Below are positions 10,712 to 22,100 of a stretch of DNA of 64,000 nt, piece after piece; within the stretch, counting starts at the first letter, position 1, and the number at the start of each line of letters is the position of its first letter. The stretch is from Achatina immaculata (lineage: Eukaryota > Mollusca > Gastropoda > Stylommatophora > Achatinidae). Made by a program: the position numbers and the translations under genes. The stretch spans positions 18,204,975 to 18,268,974 of the forward strand of contig CM019701.1 in assembly GCA_009760885.1 (NCBI GenBank), read 5' to 3'. Under the pieces are notes generated by a model. The model was given only the letters and a program-made list of their open reading frames with translations, was not told the DNA's origin and did no database searches.

Positions 10712-11776
10712 CACAAGGTTGATATGTGGTCTAACTTTTCCTACACTAGGTTGATATGTGGTCTAACTCTTCCTGCACCAGGTTGATATATGTTCTAACT
10801 CTTTCTGCACCAGGTTGATATGTGGTCTAACTCTTTCTGCACCAAGCTGATATGTGGTCCAACTCTTCCTACACCAAGCTGATATGTGGTCCAACTCTTC
10901 CTACACCAAGCTGATATGTGGTCCAACTCTTCCTACACCAAGCTGATATGTGGTCCAACTCTTCCTACACCAAGCTGATATGTGGTCCAACTCTTCCTAC
11001 ACCAAGCTGATATGTGGTCCAACTCTTCCTACACCAAGCTGATATGTGGTCCAACTCTTCCTACACCAAGCTGATATGTGGTCCAACTCTTCCTACACCA
11101 AGCTGATATGTGGTCCAACTCTTCCTACACCAAGCTGATATGTGGTCCAACTCTTCCTACACCAAGCTGATATGTGGTCCAACTCTTCCTACACCAAGCT
11201 GATATGTGGTCCAACTCTTCCTACACCAAGCTGATATGTGGTCCAACTCTTCCTACACCAAGCTGATATGTGGTCCAACTCTTCCTACACCAAGCTGATA
11301 TGTGGTTCAACTCTTCCTACACCAAGCTGATATGTGGTCCAACTCTTCCTACACCAAGCTGATATGTGGTCCAACTCTTCCTACACCAAGCTGATATGTG
11401 GTCCAACTCTTCCTACACCAAGCTGATATGTGGTCCAACTCTTCCTACACCAAGCTGATATGTGGTCCAACTCTTCCTACACCAAGCTGATATGTGGTCC
11501 AACTCTTCCTACACCAAGCTGATATGTGGTCCAACTCTTCCTACACCAAGCTGATATGTGGTCCAACTCTTCCTACACCAAGCTGATATGTGGTCCAACT
11601 CTTCCTACACCAAGCTGATATGTGGTCCAACTCTTCCTACACCAAGCTGATATGTGGTCTAACTGTTCCTGCACCAGGTTGACATGTGGTTTAACTCTTC
11701 CTGCACCAGGTTGATATGTGGTCTAACTGTTCCTGCACCAGGTTGACATGTGGTTTAACTCTTCCTGAACTAGAGT
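10712..11776. repeat. 32-bp satellite, about 33 copies, homogeneous core
   Basis: The unit ctgatatgtggtccaactct followed by tcctacaccaag recurs every 32 bases. Copies between about 10850 and 11650 are nearly identical, while the first four and last four share a different variant (caggttgatatgtggtctaa). Confidence 0.96.
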
Positions 11777-11930
11777 GATGTGTGGTGTAACTTTTCCAGT
11801 AGCTGGTAAAAGTAAACTGGCACTCTGTTGTATGCACCTTACAGATTTATAATAACTGCGTAAGTTTCAACACCACCTGCAAGGACATACGTGGCATATG
11901 CAAAGACTATAGCAGTGTGTTCTATACACA

Positions 11931-12271
11931 TCAAGTACCAGATACAATACACAATTTGTTGACCTGTCCCAACGTCAAATACCAAATACAACACACACAA
12001 TTTGTTGACCTGTCCCAACATCAAATACTAAACACAACACACACTTTGTTGACCTGTCCCAACGTCAAATACTAAATACAACACACACAATTTGTTGACC
12101 TGTCCCAACGTCAAATACTAAACACAACACACACTTTGTTGAGCTGTCCCAACGTCAAATACTAAACACAACACACACTTTGTTGACCTGTCCCAACGTC
12201 AAATACTAAACACAACACACAATTTGTTGACCTGTCCCAACGTCAAATACTAAACACAACACACAATTTTT
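11931..12271. repeat. 43-46-bp minisatellite, about 8 copies
   Basis: The string ttgttgacctgtcccaacgt, followed by caaatactaaacacaacaca, repeats with small length differences in the CA-rich part. Confidence 0.93.
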
Positions 12272-13361
12272 TTGACGAAGGAAACAATAGATATTATTTT
12301 CAAAAAGTGAAGAACTAGACTGTCTGGCCTGCCCCATAATCTATAATCTTCTCTGAACTTTTAAGAAGTAAATTACAAGCATTACAAACATTGAAAAAAA
12401 CAATACCAAAAATGAGCTGAAAACTATTACATATAATTTCTTATCATACATTAGACAACATATGAAAATAAAACATACGACGAAGTTACTTTACATTCTC
12501 GCTGATTAAGAACAGTGCAATTAGTAAACAAATTATGGACAAGAATTATTTCGGCAACACTGAAAGCAAACGCTGATTGCTAAGAAAGTAAAGTTACAAG
12601 AAAACAGATATACTGAAGGGGCATACATTAAAGTCAAACGTGCATTGAACGTCTGAAGTTAAATGAAGGTTTATCGCTTATAAGTTTTAAGTAGAATAGA
12701 AAAATATTCCAGAGAAAGGCAGATAATGGGCAGAGTATGAAGGGCCGACAATCTCATATGTTGTTACGGCATTTAGTGCTTCCATAGAAACAATACACTA
12801 TCTGTTGACATTTCCGTCAACTATCTTAACGTCAACTGCTCCTAGTTTCATGAACGTCAGATTTAAATATTGAAGTAAACAGAAGCCCGGTACTATTCGG
12901 TAGTGCAGACTATATTAGGTTTGTGACTCTTATTTTGATACACTCCTTTCCCTCATCTCGCTGTTTCATAGTTGTAGCTTTTCTAAATCTCAGTGTTTCT
13001 ATTTTGTTATTTCTGTCTTTTCTCAGTTGCTTATTTTGGTAAAAGCTGTCTCCATCTTACTTGGTACAGTAGAAAATCATATCTTCTTAAAACACTGTCT
13101 CTACTTTCAGAAATCATTTCTCATTCCTTTATGTGTCTGTGCTCTTCATTGGCAAATCATAGTTCACTTTCAAATGTTTAGACGTGAAAAACAGCTCTCA
13201 TGGGAGGCTCATGTGCCACTGATGTCTTGTAGTGAGGAGGAAGAAGTCTATAAAATTAGTTATTATTATATTTATTTGAGGAATGGGGGAGGGGGTCGTT
13301 TTTTTCTTCTTTTTTCTGTCAGAAGATATAATCTAAGTATTGAGTCAAAATTACAGATTCT
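12272..13361. other. Unassigned AT-rich stretch
   Basis: No homology-bearing frame was found. A 162-codon frame at 13027-13515 is T-rich at its start, has no recognisable domain, and overlaps a short tandem repeat. Confidence 0.4.
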
Positions 13362-13443
13362 AAACAGAAGCGGACATCTGTACCATCAAACAGAAGGGGA
13401 CATCTGCACCATCAAACAGAAGCGGACATCTGTACCATCAAAC
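13362..13443. repeat. 27-bp tandem repeat, 3 copies
   Basis: Three copies of acagaagcggacatctgtac followed by catcaa, with single-base changes. Confidence 0.85.
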
Positions 13444-14726
13444 TTGGAAACAGTGTTCTCTGTTTACACTCGACAGAAGATGCAGAGAACCTGTTGCTGC
13501 TGCAGTAAGTGCTGAAGTCAAAGCAGTAGCTAGTGAAAACGCTAGAGATGGCGACGCTGTTATTTATACAGCTAGATCAGTTCTTCGTGGCAAAAACTGG
13601 ACCTGGACCTTCACAGTCAGCACAGATAGCACAACAGCCTGACGATGGAAACCATGCTGTGAGAAAAGCTGGGATCTGGCTAAAGATATAAAAACTGCAG
13701 ATGCCACAAATATGTTTATTAACTTTCATATTTGTACCAGATTACACTAGCGTTAACGGAAATGGGAGGGTGAAATATTTGAGTGTTTGAGCCTCTAAGA
13801 AGTAGGGCAGGCAGATCGAAGAGACATTATCAATGCTCTAAATTGGCGAATTTAAAAAAAAAAAAGAAAAATAGAAAGAAAAAAGAAAACAAAAAGAAAA
13901 GAAACTCCACTTTGTAAATAGGCATTCTTGTGAAGAAAGAAGTAGCTAGGTCTATGTTGGAGCTGTAAATATTGACTAGACTGTTAAGAACAACAGGAGG
14001 ATGGGCAAGCAGCATGGGCAGTATGTTATTACTTCCTGTTTGCTGATGGAGATAATAAAGAGGAGATCGGAACAACTATAGAGGTGCCTGGAGTATATCT
14101 TCACAGGTGATGGCCATAATCCCAACCCTGACTGTTAATACACGCGCACTATTGTAATGAGAAAAGATTGATATTATAGAAACCTGAACACAAAATTCGC
14201 ATAGTCACTGAACTTTCTAAATACTTGTATATATAGAAACTGGACAAAAATGCTAAACGTGTAAAATGGAATACTTTAAAAAATTAATTCATTTTTGTAC
14301 ATATCTACAACATTAATTTGACCAAAAATATGAATTTAAATGTTGGTTGTCCACAAGGCCTGATTTAGAATACTCCTGCGCACAGTATTATAAAATAAAT
14401 GACAAAGCATAAACTGCACGCATGAGTAATTTATATAAACTGTTCGCTCAAACTGTCCATTTATAGCTTTCCTTTAGACTTTTTTTCCTCGCAGTAAACT
14501 ATGTTCTGGTTGCCAGTTATGAAGTTGAAGAAGTTGTTATCACAGGGATATGAGCTGGACAAGGGAGAAGACTCCTGATCACTTGATGAGTTGTGCCAGC
14601 ATGGCCTGCTGTGGAAAAAGGTGAGCCCTCATATTAGAGAACAGAAGGAACCAACGAATAAACTTTAGTTTCAAAGTGTAGAAAATCTGGAGATGCAGGT
14701 CTATGTAACGTTCTAACCTTTATCTC
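13444..14726. other. Unassigned stretch with purine tract
   Basis: A-rich purine tract at about 13850-13905. Otherwise no coding or repeat signal was seen. Confidence 0.4.
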
Positions 14727-15192
14727 TCAACTGTCACTATCACAATGTCACTATCACACTGTTACTATCACTATCACACTGTCACTATCACATTGTTACT
14801 ATCACTATCACACTTACTGTCACTGTCACATTTACTGTCACTATCACACTGTCCCTATCACACTTACTATCACTATCACACTGTTACTGTCACTATCACA
14901 ATTTCACTATCACACTGTTACTATCACTATCACACTTACTATCACCGTCAAACTGTTACTGTCATTGTCACATTTACTGTCACTATCACACTGTCCCTAT
15001 CACATTTACTGTCACTATCACACTGTTACTATCACTATCACACTATTACTGTCACTATCAAATGTCACTGTCATATTGTTACTGTCACTATCACACTTAC
15101 TATCACTGTCAAACTGTTACTGTCACTGTCACATTGTTACTATCACTGTCACACTGTTGTCGTCTTTGCCACACTGTTGCTGTCACAGACAT
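14727..15192. repeat. Low-complexity (TCACTATCAC)n-type minisatellite
   Basis: Irregular 10-14-base units such as actgttactatcactatcac fill the interval. Long frames rich in S, L, H and Y here are artefacts of the repeat. Confidence 0.95.
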
Positions 15193-15227
15193 TCCATATT
15201 AATGGATAATGTGTTATACATATAACA

Positions 15228-15392
15228 AGCATGAATATAGCAAGAATGAATAAACATTCATATAACAAGCATGAATAAACATTCATGTAACACGCATGAA
15301 CAAACATTCATGTAATATGCATGAACAAACATTAATTTAACATGCATGAATAAACTTTCATAGAACATGCATAAATAAACATTCATGTGACA
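15228..15392. repeat. About 24-bp minisatellite, about 7 copies
   Basis: Units of the type catgaataaacattcatgta with 1-3 changes each. Confidence 0.88.
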
Positions 15393-16913
15393 ACACATTT
15401 ATCTTCGACTTTTATCCATACATGAAATTGTAAATCTTTTGTTTTCACCTCTTGTTCACACATGATCACTTGTAAATCTTTTGTATTCAATTCTTGTACA
15501 TCCACTGAAAGATGAGAATTAATAAAGAATATTCAACAGACTTATTTTTACTTTGTCACACATTCAATGTAGTCTAAGCTAGCGTAATCCATTTACAGTA
15601 TTATTTAATCATTCTATAGGGCAAATTTTGTACTTGCCAAACGTCAAGAGTTGTGAGGAAAATATATTTTAAGGAGACATTCAATACAGACAACATATGA
15701 AGTTTGTTTCTATGAAGAAAAAAATCACCTACGGTTTTAAGATGAAACGGAAGACTATCTGAACAGACTAAATAATTAATCCTTCTCTGGTACAAGTCAA
15801 GTCTTGGTTTGGTACAAGACAGTTGTTTAAACGGAGGCTGTTAAGAGTTAAACATGACCACAAATAATACTGTGTCATGGAATTCTACAAACTAACTTGG
15901 CTTTGTTGAATAGGAATCTGGCTCTGAGACGTAGAATTCTTATATGTTAATGTCTATGACAGCATAGATCTGGGAGGACAATTGCTTTGTACAGTTTTCT
16001 TGTGCTATCGGTTGCGATGTGTATGTTTTTCAGTACAGTGCCGTTTGTCCAGTGACCTAATCTGATTTCTTGCTTCAGTTTTCACTTTCAGTATAGATTT
16101 TCCCGAGTATGATATTACATTTCCTTGATATTTAAAACGTTTCATTTTTTTCAAAGGCTTATTATTCAAGATCTTTGGTAGAATTTTTTAACATCAACTG
16201 ATAGATATCAAAGAAAAGAACGTTAAGAAATACCGATACTAACTATACATGAATTCAGTACACACTTTTTTGAAACATGCTGCAGACAATATGTAACAAC
16301 TTTAAAGAACGTACGTAATATGTTTTGATATAAACTTCCAAATATTTTAACCAATCAACAGACAGCAGACAGACAGACAGATTGATAGATTAAGAGGGAA
16401 CTGTACAGTTGTAAGTTTTCTAGTAACTCTCTGGGAAATACAGGACATGGTCTTGACTAGGTCAAAGGTTATAACGGTCGCTAAAACGTTAAAGGTGATA
16501 TTAAAGAGGACATGTTATAACGGTCACTAAAACGTTAAAGGTGATATACAAGTGGACACGTAAGATAAAGATGAGAAGTAGCTGAAAAAGGCATAAAAAT
16601 GATAAAGAGTTTGTCATGGATACTAAAGGTGGAAAGTAATTATTAAAAAATAAGAAACAACAAAAAATGTAAATATTTTATTCTTAAATCTAACTGCTAT
16701 ACTTATTGTCGTGTCTAAGTATTGTAAGTAAATCTGCTTTGTATCAGCAGTTATGTCCAAAGAGTCAATTCATGTGACGGATATTGTTCCTCGTATGCTT
16801 TCTCGCTTTCTTTAATGCAAGTATTGCATTTTTTTCACTAGAAGCAGCAATTTAGTCTGAGAATCCCTGGATTATGTTACATTTACTCATGAAAACAAGG
16901 TCACGTGTTTCAG
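15393..16913. other. Unassigned AT-rich stretch, possible intron upstream of the 16.9 kb exon
   Basis: Contains a short cagacaga tract near 16365 and two partly repeated strings around 16470-16540 (ggtcactaaaacgttaaagg-like). No coding frame is supported. Confidence 0.4.
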
Positions 16914-17427
16914 GCCCGCCAGTCTATATTTCTGCAGTACTTTGACAAGCCGCTACCGCAAGAACTTGACGCCTCAAGACGCTTGGAAAATCTACTATAG
17001 GGAGCAAAGACTTCAAGAGTTAGGACACAGGAAACATGCCATTCTCAACAAGTGTGGAAGAAGATATCAAGATCATGATTGCTTGCGTCTTCTTCTGGAA
17101 CATCTCAGCCCCTCTGAGGGGAGAGTAATATCAGGTAAGGAAAACACGTATTTTGTGCCTGCTGCAGCCAAGATCTACGGCCGCGACTTTTATGTGCGCC
17201 CATGGCAACAACATCTCATCCCCACACAACAAGACCCGCCATGTCCAGTGCATGGCTTTGAAAGAGTTTCCTACGGCTGTGCGCACAGCGGCCTAAGGTG
17301 GCCTCAGCAGCCATGTCCCCGGCCACCGGACACCTGTCAGTCAGGAAGTGATGTACAGAGATATCTTCCTGAGCCTGTATTCCTCATCCGGTCGTGTGAC
17401 CAACTGCCTAACCCTCGGCGAGATTAA
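16914..17427 (+). CDS. Likely terminal exon of an unrecognised host gene
   Basis: A frame ends at TAA at 17427 and is open back through two possible splice acceptors, cacgtgtttcag ending at 16913 and tatatttctgcag ending at 16937. Codon choice and GC are clearly more coding-like than the flanks. The protein end is rich in Cys, Pro, His and aromatic residues (RYRKNLTPQDAWKIYYREQR, KIYGRDFYVRPWQQHLIP, CPVHGFERVSYGC), with no transmembrane segment or domain I can name. There is no ATG near the start, so the N-terminal part must lie in upstream exons, outside or undetected. A donor-like caggtaagg at 17134 could end an alternative shorter exon, but the frame stays coding-like beyond it. Two AATAAA signals follow. 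The product is unknown. Confidence 0.55.
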
Positions 17428-17611
17428 GTGGTACATTAGCTCTGCATATCAAAGATTTCAGTGGAATCCGAATTATGTGTGAAAGTGTGACAGACATCTC
17501 CCGAACAGAAACAGGTAGAACTAGATCCGGGTCCTGAGCTAAAGGGGAACAACTCATTTAAAAAAACGTACTAGATCTTAAATTTATAACATAAATTATC
17601 GAGAATGTTAC

Positions 17612-17680
17612 AATAAATTTTGTACCTTGAAGATTTATGTTTACATATGTAAAAACATGAAAATGAACATAAACAATAAA
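17612..17680 (+). promoter_or_regulatory. Polyadenylation signals of the 16.9 kb exon
   Basis: AATAAA occurs at 17612-17617 and 17675-17680, 185-250 bases after the stop codon, as expected for a 3' UTR. Confidence 0.5.
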
Positions 17681-17835
17681 GTAAATGAAAGAATGGTTTT
17701 AGTGGTCTTGTGTTTGTTGTTATGTTTGTGACAGATTGTCGAATACTGTGCTACAACTACTCCCCATATTTAGTTCACAAAAGACAACGCTCAAGTTTAT
17801 GCTAGAACTAACTACGCATCAAGTATATAGAACTA

Positions 17836-17930
17836 ATCGCTTCTCGGCCTTTTGGCTATTTTAATCAACAACCCTCACCACACATGTGGTAAAATTATCT
17901 AGCAAGTCCATGCGGGCATTAAAAAAAAAA
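17836..17930 (+). mobile_element. U2 snRNA-headed SINE-like insertion, copy 1
   Basis: The first 23 bases, atcgcttctcggccttttgg plus cta, equal the highly conserved 5' end of U2 snRNA. They are followed by a body that U2 does not have (accctcaccacacatgtggt ... catgcgggcatt) and a run of 10 A. The same head, body and A tail occur at 18195, so this is a dispersed chimeric unit rather than a U2 gene. Confidence 0.7.
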
Positions 17931-18194
17931 TTAAGCATCAAGTGTATAGAACTAACTAAGTATCTATATATAGAACTAACTAAGCGTCAAGTGTATAGAA
18001 CTAACTAAGCATCAAGTATATAGAACTAACTAAGCATCAAGTGTATAGAACTAACTAAGCATCAAGTATATAGAACTAACTAAGCATCAAGTGTTTTAGA
18101 ACTAACTAAGCATCACCTGTATAGAACTAACTAAGCATCACCTGTATAGAACTAACTAAGCATCAAGTGTATATAACTAACTAAGCATCAAGTC

Positions 18195-18287
18195 ATCGCT
18201 TCTCGGCCTTTTGGCTAAGATTTTAATCTACAAACCCCCACCACACACATGGTACAATTATCGAGCTCATGCGGGCATTAAAAAAAA
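18195..18287 (+). mobile_element. U2 snRNA-headed SINE-like insertion, copy 2
   Basis: The first 27 bases match U2 snRNA through ggctaagat. Body (cccccaccacacacatggta ... catgcgggcatta) and A tail correspond to copy 1. It is flanked by atcaagt on the left (18188-18194 region) and on the right, consistent with a target duplication, although atcaagt is also part of the surrounding array unit. Confidence 0.7.
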
Positions 18288-18632
18288 TCAAGTGTATAGA
18301 ACTAACTAAACATCAAGTGCACAGAACAAAGCATCAAGTAAATAGAACTAATTAAGCATCAAGTGTATAGAACTAACTAAGCATCAGATGTATAGAACTA
18401 ACTAAACATCAAGTACACAGAACTAACTAAGCATCAAGTATATAGAACTAATTAAGCATCAAGTGTATAGAACTAATTAAGCATCAAATGTATAGAACTA
18501 ACTAAACATCAAGTGCACAGAACTAACTAAGCATCAAGTATATAGAAATAATTAAGCATCAAGTGTATAGAACTAACTAAGCATCAAATGTATAGAACTA
18601 ACTAAGCATCAAGTGGATAGAACTAACTCAAC

Positions 18633-19040
18633 ATCAAGTTTTATGTCAAAATGTTTCTGCACCTCCTAGTTTATCACACTCAAGTCTATGCTAGAACTAA
18701 ACATCAAGTTTTATGTCAAAGTTTTCCTGCATCTCCTAGTTTATCACATTCAAGTCTATGCTAGAACTAACTAAACATCATTTTTTATGTCAAAATGTTT
18801 CTGCACCTCCTAGTTTATCACACTCAAGTCTATGCTAGAACTAAACATCAAGTTTTATGTCAAAGTTTTCCTGCAACTCCTAGTTTATCACATTCAAGTC
18901 TATGCTAGAACTAACTAAACATCATTTTTTATGTCAAAATGTTTCTGTATCTCCAAGTTTATCACACTCAAGTCTATGCTAGAACTAGCTAAACATGAAT
19001 TTGTTGTCAAAGTTTTTCTACATCTCCTAGTTTATCACAG
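18633..19040. repeat. 67/76-bp alternating tandem repeat, 6 units
   Basis: Units start near 18633, 18700, 18776, 18845, 18921 and 18993 with ttttatgtcaaa and tcctagtttatcaca. Long and short spacings alternate, giving a higher-order period of about 145. Confidence 0.88.
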
Positions 19041-19177
19041 CCTTCCAGTTTTATTTATACTCAAACAACCTATTAGTGAAAATGGCAAGGTTTACAAACT
19101 TAATACAAAATATTTTCACAAACTGAACAAAATTTAACAGGGAAAAATTCAAACAATCAATAAAACTTAACATATTA

Positions 19178-19434
19178 TAGTAAGGTAAAGGTAATCCTGT
19201 CATGCCTTAGAGGCACACAGGGGAATGGTGTTAGTGTCTATATTTTCCTTGACCTGTCAGCACACTAGAGGGTGATATTGTTAGCATCACTCCTGGCCGC
19301 CTTTCCTTCTCCAACTCCAGAAGTCGGGTACTCATTTCTACAGCCGGGTGACTGTGGCGCCTCTGGCCGGATTCGAACCCCCGGCCTTCGCCATGAGAGA
19401 TCAGTGCGCTAACCACTTGGCCACTCAGACTTCC
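19178..19434 (-). mobile_element. tRNA-derived SINE
   Basis: Read on the minus strand the element starts ggaagtctgagtggccaagt, with an A box (tggccaagtggttagcgca) and about 35 bases later a B box (gggttcgaatcc), the two internal RNA polymerase III promoter elements of tRNA genes. The arms do not form a full functional tRNA. A tRNA-unrelated body of about 170 bases follows, ending near ggcatgacaggattaccttt. A diverged copy lies at 49950-50090. Confidence 0.85.
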
Positions 19435-19489
19435 ATTTTTACTAATGGAAGTTATCTAAAAATTATGGGACTGAAGAAAATTCTGAAAA

Positions 19490-19745
19490 ATGACAGTTTG
19501 TAAAAACCTGACAATTTATAGGAGCCTGATAATTTCTGCAAATCAGACAATTTACATTAAATGGTTATTTGTATAGACCTGAAATCTGTATGGATCTGAC
19601 ATGTAAAAATTGAATATTTTGCACAAATATAAACCTAACAGTTTGTATAAACCTAACAGTCTATATAAACCTAACAATCTGTATAAAAATATAAACCTAG
19701 CACTTTTTATAAAACTAACAGTTTGTATAAACCTCTGTATGAACC
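19490..19745. repeat. Degenerate 18-24-bp tandem repeat
   Basis: Irregular copies of tgtataaacctaacagt. Confidence 0.8.
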
Positions 19746-19964
19746 TGAGATTGAAACTGGAAACTTGAGAAATTCTTAGAAATGCATTAAAATTTGTAGA
19801 ACTCTGTGACCTGTGGTTGAACTAAGACAGTAGAAATATATTTAAGAAAAGAAAACTAAATATTTTTACAAACAGTTTTTATTTTTCTACGAAAATACAT
19901 AATTAGTTCATCGTAAAGCTTGTGTTCAGATGTAAACGGAACTACATTACTACTTAAAAACATG

Positions 19965-21055
19965 CGACCCCCATCTGTAGACTCTACACAAGAGACTGAC
20001 CATCTGTAGAGTCTACACAAGAGACTGACCATCTACAGACTCTATACAAGAGACTGATCATCTACAGATTCTATACAAGAGACTGATCATCTACAGACTC
20101 TATACATGAGACTGATCATCTGCAGACTCTACACAAGAGACTGATCATCTACAGACTCTATACAAGAGACTGATCATCTACAGACTCTATACAAGAGACT
20201 GATCATCTACAGACTCTACACAAGAGACTGATCATCTACAGACTCTATACAAGAGACTGATCATCTGCAGACTCTATACAAGAGACTGATCATCTACAGA
20301 CTACACAAGAGACTGATCATCTACAGACTCTATACAAGAGACTGATCATCTGCAGACTCTATACAAGAGACTGACCATCTACAGACTCTATACAAGAGAC
20401 TGATCATCTACAGACTCTACACATGAGACTGATCATCTGCAGACTCTATACAAGAGACTGATCATCTGCAGACTCTATACAAGAGACTGATCATCTGCAG
20501 ACTCTATACAAGAGACTGATCATCTGCAGACTCTATACAAGAGACTGATCATCTGCAGACTCTATACAAGAGACTGATCATCTACAGACTACACAAGAGA
20601 CTGATCATCTACAGACTCTATACAAGAGACTGATCATCTGCAGACTCTATACAAGAGACTGACCATCTACAGACTCTATACAAGAGACTGATCATCTACA
20701 GACTCTACACATGAGACTGATCATCTGCAGACTCTATACAAGAGACTGATCATCTGCAGACTCTACACAAGAGACTGATCATCTACAGACTCTATACAAG
20801 AGACTGATCATCTACAGACTCTACACAAGAGACTGATCATCTACAGACTACACAAGAGACTGACCATCTGCAGACTCTACACAAGAGACTGATCATCTAC
20901 AGACTACACAAGAGACTGATAATCTGCAGACTACACAAGAGACTGATCATCTACAGACTACACAAGAGACTGATAATCTGCAGACTACACAAGAGACTGA
21001 TCATCTACAGACTACACAAGAGACTGATAATCTGCAGACTCTGTGCAAGAGACTG
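19965..21055. repeat. 29-bp satellite, about 37 copies
   Basis: The unit gactctatacaagagactga followed by tcatctaca recurs with a/g and t/c variants. A 25-base variant lacking tcta is scattered and becomes dominant near the right end. Confidence 0.96.
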
Positions 21056-21144
21056 ATAGATTTTCTACAAGTTCAAGATATACTATGAAATACATCAACA
21101 GATAGCAGCACAGTGACTGCTACATCAGACTAAAAACACAAATA

Positions 21145-21275
21145 CTATATGTACAAGTGTCACAAGTGCTTGACAAATGTCACAAATACATGACAAGAGT
21201 CACGAATACACAACAAGTGTCACAGGTACATGGCATGTGCCACAAGTACATGACAAATGTCACAAGTATACAACA
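21145..21275. repeat. About 20-bp tandem repeat
   Basis: Copies of tcacaagtacatgacaagtg with changes. Confidence 0.85.
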
Positions 21276-21289
21276 AGAATCACTGATAT

Positions 21290-21745
21290 GTGCAATCATC
21301 ATCAGGTGCCGTGCCAACTGAGGTTGGCAACTATGTTTCTCTATAGTACCTGATCCTTTATGGTTACCGTCAGTTCAGTTAATGATCTTATCTCACAGCA
21401 TCTCATCAAACTATCCAGTATCATTTCTCTCTGTCTTCTCCTAGCTCTTCTTCCTCTCTCTCTCTCTCTCTCTTTTCTGCTGTTATTAATATTTCCAGTG
21501 CCCACGGCGCCCCCCCCCTCTCTTCTCATTACATGTCCCATGAAAGTACATTGTTTCTCGTATTTATTTTTTTTTGACATTCTTTTTTTTCTCTCTCCAG
21601 GTCTTCTACATTCTTCATTAGTAATCTTTGCTGTCCATGGAATGTGCAACATTCTTCTGATAAACCACACTTATATTGCTTCCAGTGATGAATGTGCGGA
21701 TCTGTCTATTAATTCACTTCCATTTAAAAAGATAGTTTGATACAG
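21290..21745 (-). mobile_element. LINE family C, 3'-terminal fragment
   Basis: On the minus strand 21341-21670 encodes MWFIRRMLHIPWTAKITNEE, which matches the C-terminal part of LINE C at 42464-43147 (MWFLRRMLKVPWTAKKTNEE). Its 3' end (gtgccgtgccaactgaggtt region) resembles the 3' end of LINE C near 42255. It is 5'-truncated, as usual for LINE copies. Confidence 0.8.
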
Positions 21746-22100
21746 CATTCTAGGACCCGTCCTAACAATCACTGATAAGGGGGCTATCCTGTTACTAATT
21801 TCTGTTCTTCATATCCAATCTAAAGTTATGAAAAAAGATAAGTGTGTAGGAATAGTACTTTTACATGGGCTATTAATTGTCTGTAGTTTATAATGTTGTT
21901 TATATTGTAGTTTTATTTGTTGATATGTTATCCTTATTAGGTATGTGGAGAATGCATCTTGCACAGGCTCACGCACTACACCAATGAAGGAAATCAAACA
22001 CAATCAAAACTACTTCTTCAAATAATCATGAACTTGTATTGTTGTTAATCATCAGTTTACACCGTTAGACAAAATCAAAACAAAGGATCATCATATATAA
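21746..22100. other. Unassigned stretch
   Basis: AT-rich with no coding frame or repeat recognised. Confidence 0.4.

Larger units (their letters stand above)
17790..18640. repeat. 25-26-bp minisatellite interrupted by two U2-headed modules
   Basis: The unit gaactaactaagcatcaagt followed by gtata recurs about 26 times with scattered changes. Part of the unit (ctaagcatcaagtgta) resembles U2 snRNA nucleotides 22-36 (CTAAGATCAAGTGTA) with one inserted base. Confidence 0.93.

Noticed and set aside
13027..13515. 162-codon + strand frame
   Set aside because: T-rich start, no domain, overlaps a tandem repeat, no splice or polyadenylation support.
14745..15225. Two long frames rich in S, L, H and Y
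   Set aside because: Artefacts of the TCACTATCAC-type repeat.
17836..18221. U2 snRNA gene
   Set aside because: Only the first 23-27 bases match. The Sm site and the remaining stems of U2 are absent and the body is unrelated.
19360..19434. Functional tRNA gene
   Set aside because: A and B boxes are present, but the acceptor arm does not pair and an unrelated SINE body follows directly.
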